Notes: generated by a model from the letters alone, not told the origin. Numbered from the stretch's first letter, positions 7,834 through 16,250 are shown. The stretch is DNA of 33,957 bases from Brevibacillus laterosporus (GCF_030489605.1 NZ_JAUKFY010000035.1:1-33957); one strand, 5' to 3'. Translations and numbers: made by a program.

Positions 7834-7884
7834 TTGTATCATTATGCATCCCTTATTATACATGATAATAGTTATCATTATCAA
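7834..7884. promoter_or_regulatory. Fur box in overlapping divergent promoters
   Basis: GATAATAGTTATCATTATC (7864-7882) matches the 19-bp Fur consensus at 16 positions, with a 7-1-7 core TGATAAT-A-GTTATCA. On the minus strand it fills the spacer between TTGATA (complement of 7879-7884) and TATAAT (complement of 7855-7860), 18 bp apart. On the plus strand TTGTAT (7834-7839), 17 bp, TATACA (7857-7862) places it over the start point. Both promoters should be shut by iron-loaded Fur. The minus-strand one points at the siderophore fusion. Confidence 0.8.
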
Positions 7885-7990
7885 TGGATGCACTGTACTA
7901 CGAGTTATATCTGTTATTCATATAAAGCTACCCCGAACTGACAATGCTTCTTGCTTCCCATGTAGATAATCACGTTATGGATCAAGTCAT

Positions 7991-8030
7991 TTGTCAGCAG
8001 TAGCTATCTATGATAATGATTCAATTGATA
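7991..8030 (+). promoter_or_regulatory. Candidate promoter of the CPBP protease gene with partial Fur-like site
   Basis: TTGTCA (7991-7996), 17 bp, TAATGA (8014-8019). The -10 lies within TGATAATGATTCAATTGATA, which resembles half of a Fur box (GATAATGAT intact, remainder poor). About 110 bp separate it from the CPBP start codon. Confidence 0.4.
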
Positions 8031-8132
8031 TAGTGGAATATTTGTGAAATGAAGGCAATGAGTCTTTCACATACTCATTCATTTGCTTAAAATGGAAAGA
8101 TATGATAGGAAAAAATCTAGGAGGCCTCTTCA

Positions 8133-8957
8133 ATGAAAATCATCGTACACTCTCTACAAATCATCGCAAAAATAGCACTCACAATCCTAATGGGCTTCCT
8201 CATCTCATTTCTCTTCCAAGCTCTATTGCCTGACTCATTCAAATATTTGTCTCAAATAGGAATGTTAATTGGAGTATGGATTGCCTATCGGCTATTTGAG
8301 AGAAAACGTCTTTGGCCTGTAGGTTTTGGAGGAGAGGGAAGCTGGAAACAGCTCGTATTGGGTATTGGAATAGGAGCCTGTACAATTTTCCTTTCCTGTG
8401 CATTTATTTGGTTATTAGGTGGGGTACAGCTTACAAGCGTACAAATAGATGTCTATCTTCTGGCGGCTATTCTGTCTACCATTCCCAAGTGGATAGTGGT
8501 TGCAATCGTTGAAGAAGGACTGATGAGAGGGTATATTCAGGGACTTGTAAAGGAGTCATTTGGCGTTAAAGCTTCCATCCTGCTTTCATCTCTTTTGTTT
8601 GCATTTATTCATTTGTTTAACACAGGTTCTACCGAGTCACTTCTCCCAATGCTCTTCCTCTTTCTCGATGGCCTGTTTTTTGGACTAATTAAAGAGATGA
8701 CTGGCAAGCTATGGTTTCCTATTGGTGCTCATTTTATATGGAATTTCTTACAATCTGCTTTGGGATTTGCAGTATCGGGTGGCGAGTCAGGGGCGCCTTC
8801 TCTTGTAAAGGTTCAGCCGATCGGGGATGCCATGCTTTCTGGAGGAGCTTTTGGTGCTGAAGGGAGCTATCTAACTGCCTGTATATTACTGATTACTCTG
8901 TTTATTACGTGGAAAATATATCGTAAACAAAATGTCAAAGCCATTAGTAGCCTGTAA
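8133..8957 (+). CDS. CPBP-family intramembrane glutamic protease
   Basis: A 274-residue membrane protein with about seven hydrophobic helices. It has the CPBP (CAAX protease and bacteriocin-processing) motifs in order: EEGLMRGYI near residue 127 (EExxxR), FAFIHLF near 150, and GAHFIWNF near 198, supplying the catalytic glutamates and the metal-like histidine pair. AGGAGG lies 9 nt before the ATG. Substrate unknown: family members process prenylated or peptide substrates, give bacteriocin self-immunity, or act as membrane anti-repressor proteases. It is flanked upstream by Fur-like elements and is a single-gene unit. Confidence 0.9.
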   Translation: MKIIVHSLQIIAKIALTILMGFLISFLFQALLPDSFKYLSQIGMLIGVWIAYRLFERKRLWPVGFGGEGSWKQLVLGIGIGACTIFLSCAFIWLLGGVQLTSVQIDVYLLAAILSTIPKWIVVAIVEEGLMRGYIQGLVKESFGVKASILLSSLLFAFIHLFNTGSTESLLPMLFLFLDGLFFGLIKEMTGKLWFPIGAHFIWNFLQSALGFAVSGGESGAPSLVKVQPIGDAMLSGGAFGAEGSYLTACILLITLFITWKIYRKQNVKAISSL

Positions 8958-9051
8958 AGTACTCGTTTTATGATGCTTTCACTGCTTGTACTAGCATAAT
9001 CCTAGTATTTGCCCTACTATCTAAAAGCAACTGAAAACCAAGCACCTCATT

Positions 9052-9076
9052 AAAACCCCCAGAAGCCTTCTGGGGG
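9052..9076 (-). terminator. Terminator after zinc-ribbon copy 2
   Basis: CCCCCAGA and TCTGGGGG (9056-9076) form a GC-rich hairpin; the minus-strand side continues TTTTAAT. The plus-strand side has no T-run, so it serves mainly the minus-strand gene ending at 9149. Confidence 0.75.
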
Positions 9077-9148
9077 TCATCAGATTCATGTCACCTTTAA
9101 AAACAGTTCATCAAAGTAGCGTCGATTCAACTATGAGTAATCCCACTG

Positions 9149-9745
9149 CTAACAGGTGTAATCATAGTAATCCCCAGCTCGATAAAAATTCCCGTGCGAA
9201 TCTCTATTCGGGAATCCATCCTTGTGTGCCGGTTTGATAGGCATCTTACTTCCACAGGCATGACACCACGTCTCAGTCGAATTTTTGTAAATATAATGAA
9301 CGCCCTTATTCATGCAGATTGGGCATTCATATCTTAATTTATAGCGTTTTTTGCCATTTGAATCTTCCTTGATACCTGTAGTTAAGTAATCTGATTCGTC
9401 AACCGGCTTTGCTTCAGCCTTTTCAGCCTCTTTCGTCTCTTCAATCTCCTGAAAACTTTTGATCATTTGTTCCCTAATTTGTTCATTATTAACAATCCGT
9501 TTTTCTCTTAAATTCTTCTCTTCCAACTGCTCTTCTTCTTGTTTCATATTGTCAAAAAAATGACTGTAAGCCTTACCAATCTTTTCAAATTCGTTCACTG
9601 TTTCCAGTATATCTTTATCAACACCAAATAAGTTGAATACATTTTGAACAATAACTAATTTAGATAGATTATCAGTTTCTTGTAGCTCTATTTCAGCTTC
9701 TTTTCCTTTGTCGTCCTTTATGGTAATTTTAACTGTTAATGACAT
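9149..9745 (-). CDS. Zinc-ribbon protein of unknown function, copy 2
   Basis: A 198-residue paralog of 4680-5252. The N-terminal 70 residues (MSLTVKITIKDDKGKEAEIE, through FFDNMKQEEEQ) and C-terminal 80 residues are nearly the same; the central 45 residues are a different glutamate/lysine-rich helix. The zinc ribbon CPIC...CHAC and the tail HKDGFPNRDSHGNFYRAGDY are intact. The GAGGTGG site and promoter are conserved. Upstream on the same strand lies the broken kptA, 272 nt away. High conservation of both ends against a free linker suggests selection on two binding domains. Family not recognised. Confidence 0.85.
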   Translation of the reverse strand: MSLTVKITIKDDKGKEAEIELQETDNLSKLVIVQNVFNLFGVDKDILETVNEFEKIGKAYSHFFDNMKQEEEQLEEKNLREKRIVNNEQIREQMIKSFQEIEETKEAEKAEAKPVDESDYLTTGIKEDSNGKKRYKLRYECPICMNKGVHYIYKNSTETWCHACGSKMPIKPAHKDGFPNRDSHGNFYRAGDYYDYTC

Positions 9746-9766
9746 ATATTAACCACCTCGCTGATG

Positions 9767-9795
9767 ATTATAAGCAATAAAAGGACGCAACGCAA
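9767..9795 (-). promoter_or_regulatory. Sigma-A promoter of zinc-ribbon copy 2
   Basis: TTGCGT (9790-9795), 17 bp, TATAAT (9767-9772) on the minus strand. Positions and much of the spacer (TTTATTGCTTATAATCAT) match the promoter of copy 1, showing the duplication included the control region. Confidence 0.85.
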
Positions 9796-10017
9796 TGTAG
9801 AATTGCATATTTATACAACTACTCCATTACATGAACCTTTTTTGACTCCCCTTTCTTTGTTTATAGAGATAATTCTCCTTTACCAGTTCAATCAAATTTC
9901 TGTAAAAAACCGCTTCCTTACAGCATTTTGAAGCCTACTGCCAAATGATCTACCTAAAAGTATACTTATCCTTCAAGTCCAAAAAAACTTGAATAACAGT
10001 TTCCTGCCACTTTCTGT

Positions 10018-10560
10018 TTATTCCAGTATCGAAATATACTGCCTATCTATTTTGTCAGCCAGCCAGACCATTTCGTTCCCATGATAAAAGGTAACCTTAT
10101 TCGCCCATGCTTTTTTTGCCTCTATCTTTAAAATAACTGGATGCTTATCCCTTCTTTTTCCCACTTGTTTTGCAGTCTCAATTTCTTCTGATAGGTGAAC
10201 ATATTGTCTTCCTTTAGGCAATAGCCCTTGTTCCATTATCAATGAAACAAATCGTTTTGGTGTGCCCTGATAGAGAAACTCTGGCGGTTAATTTTCCTCT
10301 TTTAGAACTTTTTTCGCTGTAGAGTGGCCATAGAGAGCTCTAATTTTTCCATTTTCAATTTCAAATCGTTTCTTCTCAGATTGTGAAATCATAATATGCA
10401 GGTCATTTTCACTCACATCGCGCCATACTGGTTGCTCATGTAGGGAATGCAATAATTGCCCAATTTGAACCCATCCATATTCATCTAAATCTAATTCGTA
10501 TTCATGTGGTGCATGACGCAGAGCATATGAAATTTCTTTACTTAATTTTTGATAATTCAT
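10018..10560 (-). pseudogene. kptA: RNA 2'-phosphotransferase (KptA/Tpt1) cut by one in-frame TAA
   Basis: The frame would give a 180-residue protein, the normal KptA length. KptA moves the 2'-phosphate of RNA splice or repair junctions to NAD. Residues 1-90 have the SKEISYALRHAP motif with the catalytic Arg-His and ALYGHS; residues 92-180 have PPEFLYQGT, GRQYVHLS, VGKRRD and a GNEMVWL end. A TAA at 10288-10290 replaces residue 91, with no frame change. The usual histidine of LYHGT is glutamine here, a second sign of decay. The start has AGGAAGTG 6 nt upstream. The downstream half has an ATG at 10242 but no Shine-Dalgarno. Read-through or two peptides cannot be excluded. Confidence 0.9.
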
Positions 10561-10629
10561 ATTCTACACTTCCTGTTTGAATGTTTGCCATCGTATTATG
10601 TAAAGCCAGCTTCCGGTTCCTACCTATTT

Positions 10630-11085
10630 TCAATATCCAGTTTCTTCTATAATGTCACAGTCAAAAATGTGAAGTAAAAATCGAAGAGCATCAGCGCTTC
10701 CATAAGGAAATGCCCATGGGTCGTATTCAAATTTTCCTCTATTTTTATCTATACGTTCACAGCTTACAAGAGTATATTCAGCACTGGCGATCGCATCTAA
10801 CCATGATTCAAAATCCCACGGTACTTTTAATCTAGGATCTGTAATTCTCTCGTCAACTGGCAAAGAATTGTACAGGCTCCAAAACTCATCCAATTCCTGC
10901 TGAGACGGGTTCCAAAACTTTGCCAATTGTTCTCTCTTAAAAAATGACTTCCAAAGTGCATAGTCACCGTCATGCAGTTCACCTGCTTCTTTTGCAGTTT
11001 TTAGTTTATTAAACAAGCTTTTTAATTCGTTAAATGAATCATCACTATTTATTTTACAGGTGAAAGAAAGGAATTCTGGTTTCAT
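10630..11085 (-). CDS. Hypothetical acidic protein
   Basis: A 151-residue soluble protein, rich in aromatic and acidic residues, with no signal peptide or membrane segment. It ends SADALRFLLHIFDCDIIEET. GGGAG lies 5 nt before the ATG, so it is well placed for translation. It precedes kptA on the same strand by 69 nt and may share its transcript. I do not recognise a family; compact acidic proteins of this size include many immunity proteins, but no toxin gene is adjacent. Confidence 0.7.
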   Translation of the reverse strand: MKPEFLSFTCKINSDDSFNELKSLFNKLKTAKEAGELHDGDYALWKSFFKREQLAKFWNPSQQELDEFWSLYNSLPVDERITDPRLKVPWDFESWLDAIASAEYTLVSCERIDKNRGKFEYDPWAFPYGSADALRFLLHIFDCDIIEETGY

Positions 11086-11427
11086 GTTATCTCCCTAATA
11101 GGCTTTAACTTGTCAGTGATGTGCTGGGATCACTTTTTCATGCTACAGTAAGCATATTATATCAGTTTGTGAAGTTATTCAGATAGTGATTATTTAGAAA
11201 AATCTCTATTCTGGTGCTAGAAATGGTACAAGTAATTTATTAATTTTTGCTGATGTTTTCCTCTTCGTAACCGCCTAAAATTAATTGTTTGTTCGATTTA
11301 TGTTCTGTATGTACGGATAGCAAAAAATGTATATAATTCAAACATAACCCTTTCTATAGCAGTGTACATATTCAAAAAAACATCTTATTGTTTCTCATTG
11401 TGGGTGTCTATATATGAAGGAGTGGTA

Positions 11428-11790
11428 ATGATGAAGAAAGTAAAATTTCTTGCTACCTCACTAATGGCAGTTTCTTTGATGTTTGGAGCACAAGCTGCTA
11501 GTGCACACTCTCCTCTTGAACGATCCCCTGACCCAGCTCATGCAATTCAACCAAGCATTGTATATCCTGGTTACAGCATCATTACGAAAAACCTTGTAGT
11601 TGACAATCATCTTTATATTCCAAATACAGGCTTTTTTGTAGAAGGAGCACCAGGTACTATTCGCCTTGAACCTGATATTCGAAATAATCAAACAAAAGTT
11701 ATAGCTCTTAATCCTACCCCATTTGAGCCTGCTTTAATTCATGATCATAAAAGTAAAACGACTTACAGGATCTATATAACTTGGTTCTAA
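11428..11790 (+). CDS. Small secreted protein of unknown function
   Basis: The start is the first of two adjacent ATG codons 5 nt after GAAGGAG; a longer frame reaching back to 11362 lacks such a site. Residues 1-27 form a Sec signal (MMKKVKFLATSLMAVSLMFG, then AQAASA) with likely cleavage before HSPLE. The mature part is about 93 residues, without cysteines, beta-rich in appearance and ending TYRIYITWF. A TATAAT lies at 11332-11337. A strong terminator follows, so it is a single-gene unit. No family recognised. Confidence 0.8.
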   Translation: MMKKVKFLATSLMAVSLMFGAQAASAHSPLERSPDPAHAIQPSIVYPGYSIITKNLVVDNHLYIPNTGFFVEGAPGTIRLEPDIRNNQTKVIALNPTPFEPALIHDHKSKTTYRIYITWF

Positions 11791-11798
11791 TTCACAAA

Positions 11799-11834
11799 CA
11801 GACCGTGGGTTACCCCTCCCACGGTCTGCCTTTT
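11799..11834 (+). terminator. Intrinsic terminator after the secreted protein gene
   Basis: 11-bp stem CAGACCGTGGG (11799-11809) with CCCACGGTCTG (11818-11828), an 8-nt loop and TTTT at 11831-11834. The following stretch to 12117 shows no gene. Confidence 0.9.
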
Positions 11835-12117
11835 CTTAAAATGAACCATATATGATCATACTTGGAATAGTCCGAAATACCGCAAATTTTATCCGTCTTA
11901 ACAAGGTAAGGATCATGGGACGAACGGGTTAAACTGTAAGATATTACCACCCCCCGATTAGGTCTTGGTGCTATGCATGGAGAATCAATATTCTTTGAGC
12001 TTAGTAAGCCTTCTCTTTTTGTACAGCCTCCTACATATTAAGAAATGTTTCTCCATTCGAATTTCTCAGACTGAACTATTTCTCATAGATTACGTTTCAT
12101 CATCCGTCCGCATCCTG

Positions 12118-13305
12118 TTATTTAAATAGATTTATTGTTGTAATAATGATCGGCATACCAAACACATCAATGAGAAAGGCTCCGACAACAGGAACAACCA
12201 GGTAGGCTTTTCGCGATGGACCAAAACGCTCAGTCACTGCAGCCATATTCGCCATAGCATTTGGTGTAGCGCCAAGGCCATGACCTGTAAAACCTGCGAC
12301 CATTACTGCGGCATCATAGTTTTTACCAAGCAACCGGAACAAAATGAAAATACCAAACAGGACAATAAATACAACTTGTACAAACACGATCAATAGCATT
12401 GGAAGTGCAAGATCAGCTACTTCCCATAATTTTATGCTCATGAGTGCCATAGACAGGAAGATTCCAAGCGTCACATCACTAATCAGGTTGATGCTCTTCA
12501 TGTCAATTGCATTCGGATTACATTTATCTACAAGATTTCGTGCGATAACTGCCACGAACATGGCCCCTACATAACTAGGCAGAACAAAGCCGGTTGCTGA
12601 TGTGAACAGCTCTCCTAAATACGTACCAACTGCCATGCAGAATGTAATGAGCAGGACCTGGGTGAAGAAGGTATTTGTCGTAATAGGCTCTGCTTTTTCT
12701 TCAACTGTCTCTACCTGATCTTCTATTTCTGCCGGTTTTAGATCGTATTTTGAAATTAAATATTTAACAGTCGGTCCGCCAACTAAGCCCCCTGCCACAA
12801 GACCAAAGGTGGCCGCCGCGATCCCAATGGCCAACGCTGATTGAATTCCCATATCTTCAAGAGTTTGTCCAAATGCACCTGCCGCTCCATGTCCACCTTC
12901 CATAGAAACTGAGCCTGCCATCATTCCAATTAGTGGATGAATGCCGAACAATGAAGCCAAGGAAACCCCAATCACGTTTTGTGCTAAAGCCAAGAATCCG
13001 CATGCAATCCAGTAAATGATCAGAAGCTTGCCGCCTAACTTGATAAGTTTAAAGCTTGCTCCCAATCCTACAGTTGTAAAGAATGTGAGCATGAACAAGC
13101 TTTGAAGTGAGGTATCCAATGTAATTTCCAAAAGTCCCATCGCTTTTAAGGCCGTTGCAATGATTGCAAACAATAGCCCTCCAACAACTGGTGCCGGAAT
13201 ATAAAATTTTTGCAGAAATCCTGCTTTTTTTACTAGGTATGATCCTAGTACTAGCAATGCAACCGCGAGAAAAATCGTATTTACTTGATTAAGTGCTAAA
13301 GTCAT
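12118..13305 (-). CDS. gltS: Sodium/glut­amate symporter GltS
   Basis: A 395-residue inner-membrane carrier that takes up glutamate with sodium. Two inverted halves each carry the family signature loop: MAGSVSMEGGHGAAGAFGQT in the first, and GFTGHGLGATPNAMANM in the second. About ten membrane helices flank a charged cytoplasmic loop near residues 190-215. AGGAGG lies 8 nt before the ATG. Its start overlaps the end of hutG by 17 nt, so the two are translationally coupled: one yields glutamate inside the cell, the other imports it. Confidence 0.95.
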   Translation of the reverse strand: MTLALNQVNTIFLAVALLVLGSYLVKKAGFLQKFYIPAPVVGGLLFAIIATALKAMGLLEITLDTSLQSLFMLTFFTTVGLGASFKLIKLGGKLLIIYWIACGFLALAQNVIGVSLASLFGIHPLIGMMAGSVSMEGGHGAAGAFGQTLEDMGIQSALAIGIAAATFGLVAGGLVGGPTVKYLISKYDLKPAEIEDQVETVEEKAEPITTNTFFTQVLLITFCMAVGTYLGELFTSATGFVLPSYVGAMFVAVIARNLVDKCNPNAIDMKSINLISDVTLGIFLSMALMSIKLWEVADLALPMLLIVFVQVVFIVLFGIFILFRLLGKNYDAAVMVAGFTGHGLGATPNAMANMAAVTERFGPSRKAYLVVPVVGAFLIDVFGMPIIITTINLFK

Positions 13306-14266
13306 AGTTGTCTCCTCCTAGAAATCTCATGATAGCTTCATTCGTCAAATAAGCACCTAACTTTACGGTTCTTCCGTTTTCATCTAAGACAGGATTCACT
13401 TCACAAATATCAAAAGAAAGCGCTTTCCCATGAGCTGTCACTTTGCGAATCAAGGCACGAACAACCATTGGTGTTAATCCAAATGGAGATGGCGCACTAA
13501 CTCCCGGGGCAAATGCCGCATTTAAAACATCCGTACAAAGCGTAAGCATGACATAATCCTGCTTTTCGATGAATTCGTCTAATGCAGTAATGATGTCATC
13601 CATCCGTTCTTCAGTCATATCTTCTTCATAAATATACTGGGCACCGAGTTCGTCCGCTTTATCAAATAATTCCTGTGTATTACCGAAACGTTGGATTCCA
13701 AGCACAAAATATTGGCTGTTTTTGTCATTTTCTAATATTTGCCTAAACATCGTCCCAGATGAAGGCTGATTTTCATACGAGCGTAAATCGAAATGAGCAT
13801 CAATATTGATGATACCAAGCGAAGCATCGTTGCCTATATGCTTTCGGACACCTAAATAATGTCCATACAGCGTTTCGTGTCCCCCTCCTAAAATAATGGG
13901 AGTCACCGATTTTGAAAAAATTTTCGAGACTGCCAGACCTAATTCTTCCTGAGCCTCCTCGAGTTTTTCGTTTTGGCACTTAATATTCCCCACATCGATA
14001 ATACGTTTACCTTCCTCCAGTTTCCAAGGAAGACTCGCAAGCGCTTGCCTAATAGCATTTGGAGCTTTGGCTGCTCCTAATCGGCCTTGATTGCGTCTAA
14101 CTCCTTCTTCACATTCAAAGCCAATAATTGCACATGTGCTATCCTTGAAGGATTGCAATTTCTCCAAGTCTGCCAATTCCACAATTTGATGATAGCGAAA
14201 GCTGCTTCTTCTTTCCGTATGATCAGTTCGCCCGGTCCATAAATCAGCTAGAACATTCATTGCCAA
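13289..14266 (-). CDS. hutG: Formimidoylglutamase (ureohydrolase family)
   Basis: Splits N-formimino-glutamate to glutamate and formamide, the last step of one histidine-degradation route. Motifs: GGGHE (H133), NIDAHFDLR (D159, H161, D163) and CTDVLNAAFAPGVSAPSPFG, numbered from the GTG at 14275. Where most ureohydrolases have DxD, the first Asp is Cys here (C247-T-D249). The frame can start at GTG 14275, but AAAGG directly abuts that codon; TTG at 14266 has AAGGG 8 nt upstream and is preferred. It leads the hutG-gltS operon and is divergent from a LysR gene, its likely regulator. No other hut genes are in the window. Confidence 0.9.
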   Translation of the reverse strand: MAMNVLADLWTGRTDHTERRSSFRYHQIVELADLEKLQSFKDSTCAIIGFECEEGVRRNQGRLGAAKAPNAIRQALASLPWKLEEGKRIIDVGNIKCQNEKLEEAQEELGLAVSKIFSKSVTPIILGGGHETLYGHYLGVRKHIGNDASLGIINIDAHFDLRSYENQPSSGTMFRQILENDKNSQYFVLGIQRFGNTQELFDKADELGAQYIYEEDMTEERMDDIITALDEFIEKQDYVMLTLCTDVLNAAFAPGVSAPSPFGLTPMVVRALIRKVTAHGKALSFDICEVNPVLDENGRTVKLGAYLTNEAIMRFLGGDNYDFST

Positions 14267-14275
14267 TTTATTCAC

Positions 14276-14395
14276 CCTTTCTGAAATTTCTGAAGTAGAT
14301 TTGTTTTTTGATTATATAATGACAAACTTATTATTTCTAATATATAATTTAAATAATTTAATAGTTTGAAGCTATAAATAAGGAGGGGGATTCTA
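14276..14395. promoter_or_regulatory. Divergent control region between hutG and the LysR gene
   Basis: A 120-bp AT-rich gap. On the minus strand TATAAT lies near 14312-14317, fitting hutG. The plus strand carries AGGAGG (14381-14386) 9 nt before the TTG start of the LysR gene. Several overlapping AT-rich dyads such as ATTTAAAT are present, as expected for a LysR-type site, but none is unique enough to name the operator. Confidence 0.5.
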
Positions 14396-15280
14396 TTGGA
14401 CATCAAACAATTGCATTATTTTGTGACGGTTTCCAATCACTTGAGCTACTCCAAAGCCGCACAAAAACTGCATATTTCACAGCCTTCGTTAAGCAACGCT
14501 ATTAAAAATTTGGAACAAGAGATTGGCTCCCCACTCCTTGAGCGAAATACAAGAAAAGTAGAGCTGACTGACGCTGGTAAAATTTTGTACAAAAAATCAC
14601 TTCTCCTCCTTTCCCAAATGAACATGTTGAAAAAAGAGATGGAGGAAGTAAAACTGACCGGCAGTGGTGATTTAATTATCGGCATCATTGAGTCAGTGAA
14701 GCATTGGATTCCAAAAGTGATCCGTAAGTATCAGGATCGCTATCCTACTATAAACATTAAGCTGATCGAAGTGCTGAGTGGAAAAGCTGTGAAGGAATCA
14801 TTGAGAAAGTATGATACACATCTGCTTATTACAAATCAGTATATAAATGAACCAGATATTGAATCATTCCCTTTATACGATGAAAGATTAGTGCTTGTGC
14901 TACACAAAGATCACCCTCTGGCACAGCAGCAGGGATCAATTCGTTTAGAAGAGTTAGTAAGAGAGCCTTTTATCATTAGTACGGAAGGATTTCAGACAAG
15001 AGAAGATATTTTAACAGCCTTTACATTGGAACAAAGAACGCCGAAAATCAAATTTGAAATTGAACGCTTTGAAACAGCCTTAACACTGGTCAGAGAAAAT
15101 CTGGGAATTACGATTATCCCCGAAAATTATTTATCTGAACCAATGGATGAATGCATCGCATCAAAAACGATTGATTCATCGGCATTGGAGAGAACCGTTT
15201 ATTTAACGTTTATGAAAAATCGTTATTTGCCTCCCGCGGTTCAAGCCTTTTTGGAAGATATTCGACGGTGCTTTGCTTGA
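14396..15280 (+). CDS. LysR-family transcriptional regulator
   Basis: A 294-residue LysR regulator: residues 1-60 hold the winged helix (LHYFVTVSNHLSYSKAAQKL, then HISQPSLSNAIKNLE), residues 61-85 the linker helix, and 90-290 the effector-binding domain. Start is TTG at 14396, supported by AGGAGGGGG 9 nt upstream. Divergent placement from hutG-gltS suggests it activates that operon in response to a histidine or glutamate metabolite; the effector is inferred only. Confidence 0.93.
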   Translation: MDIKQLHYFVTVSNHLSYSKAAQKLHISQPSLSNAIKNLEQEIGSPLLERNTRKVELTDAGKILYKKSLLLLSQMNMLKKEMEEVKLTGSGDLIIGIIESVKHWIPKVIRKYQDRYPTINIKLIEVLSGKAVKESLRKYDTHLLITNQYINEPDIESFPLYDERLVLVLHKDHPLAQQQGSIRLEELVREPFIISTEGFQTREDILTAFTLEQRTPKIKFEIERFETALTLVRENLGITIIPENYLSEPMDECIASKTIDSSALERTVYLTFMKNRYLPPAVQAFLEDIRRCFA

Positions 15281-15711
15281 CAAGTGAACGTCAACATAAA
15301 AAAGCGCTATTGATATTATACTCTTTACGAAAAAGAATTCGGCTGTAGCTATCAGAACCATCAAAACCTGATTCAGTAACGGGAACCTGTCGATTTATTG
15401 CGTAAACTAAAGTGAGGTTCCCTCTTTTGGGATTGAACTCTGATAAGAGCGAATAGTACAGCAAATCCTCCCTCCTTAGCTGAAAGGAAGGCTTTACAAT
15501 TTGTGCTTTTTTATTCCTTTTTACTCCTTTTTGCCTTTGCCTGCATTATTTACTTGCTTGGGTAACGATACACTGAACTATCAACTCCCCCCTTCTATCT
15601 TCCCTCCTGCCTATACAAATCCAACAAAAAATCCTTGCATGAACAAGGATGTACAGGTTAGTGCTTATGTTATTGACAGATCGTTTACCACCTCGAACAG
15701 AATCTGCTTAT
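15281..15711. other. Intergenic region with terminators from both sides
   Basis: Convergent gap. GGGAACCT (15381-15388) and AGGTTCCC (15415-15422) followed by TCTTTT can end the LysR transcript. ATCCTTG (15631-15637) and CAAGGAT (15644-15650) followed by T6 on the minus strand end the Nudix gene. A minus-strand frame at 15291-15464 follows GGAGGGAGG, but the TTG is only 2 nt away and I do not call it. Confidence 0.6.
15624..15650 (-). terminator. Intrinsic terminator after the Nudix gene
   Basis: 7-bp stem ATCCTTG/CAAGGAT with a 6-nt loop and T6 on the minus strand. Confidence 0.75.
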
Positions 15712-16128
15712 TTAATCAGTTAGCAATCTATCTTTGCTCATTTTCACTTGTTCAATCATATGTCCAATATTACCTTCACCTGCAAATAGGGTCATGTCAA
15801 AAAAATCCTGATTCAAATCAGACCAATATAATTCATTTTCATCCCCTGAAACCTCGACATCACATCTCAATTTGCCAACATAAACTTCAACATAGCATTG
15901 ATGCAGATAGTACGTGAAATCCATTACATGATGCAAAGTAATATTTTCTTTTGTAATGCTTGTTTCCTCAAATAGTTCTCTGTAAGCAGCTTCAATCCCC
16001 GTTTCTCCACTCTCGATTTTTCCGCCAACCAGATTACGCAATCCTTTATAAGGATTCTTTAATCGTTTGCACATTAGCAGCCGATCCATCTCTTTATTAT
16101 ATATCATAAGAACATTATATCCTTGCAT
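15712..16128 (-). CDS. Nudix hydrolase
   Basis: A 138-residue Nudix protein with the Nudix box GKIESGETGIEAAYRELFEE followed by TSI (residues about 36-58), matching GX5EX7REUXEE; the usual glycine near the end is serine. It hydrolyses a nucleoside diphosphate linked to some group; the N-terminus (YNVLMIYNKEMDRLLMCKR) and length resemble MutT/ADP-ribose-type enzymes, but substrate is not predictable. GGAG lies 9 nt before the ATG. Single gene with its own terminator. Confidence 0.88.
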   Translation of the reverse strand: MQGYNVLMIYNKEMDRLLMCKRLKNPYKGLRNLVGGKIESGETGIEAAYRELFEETSITKENITLHHVMDFTYYLHQCYVEVYVGKLRCDVEVSGDENELYWSDLNQDFFDMTLFAGEGNIGHMIEQVKMSKDRLLTD

Positions 16129-16250
16129 GCCCCTTATCTCCTTCTGTGATAAATTTTAGCTAAACGATATTCGACAATGTTACGAAATGATCCTGCCCGT
16201 TGAGTTCAAGGTCGAAATTGCAACGAACTTAACGAAAAGAGCTTACAGAA

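Noticed and set aside
7772-7969. 65-codon hydrophobic plus-strand frame
   Set aside because: Contains the Fur box and both promoters; no ribosome site.
11240-11345. Minus-strand frame ending LILGGYEEENISKN
   Set aside because: Looks protein-like but has no start, no ribosome site and overlaps the promoter of the secreted protein gene.
15291-15464. 57-codon minus-strand frame with GGAGGGAGG upstream
   Set aside because: The TTG is only 2 nt from the ribosome site, and a different frame of the same stretch is equally open; no family features.
15501-15917. 138-codon plus-strand frame
   Set aside because: Overlaps the Nudix gene on the opposite strand; composition is that of a shadow frame.
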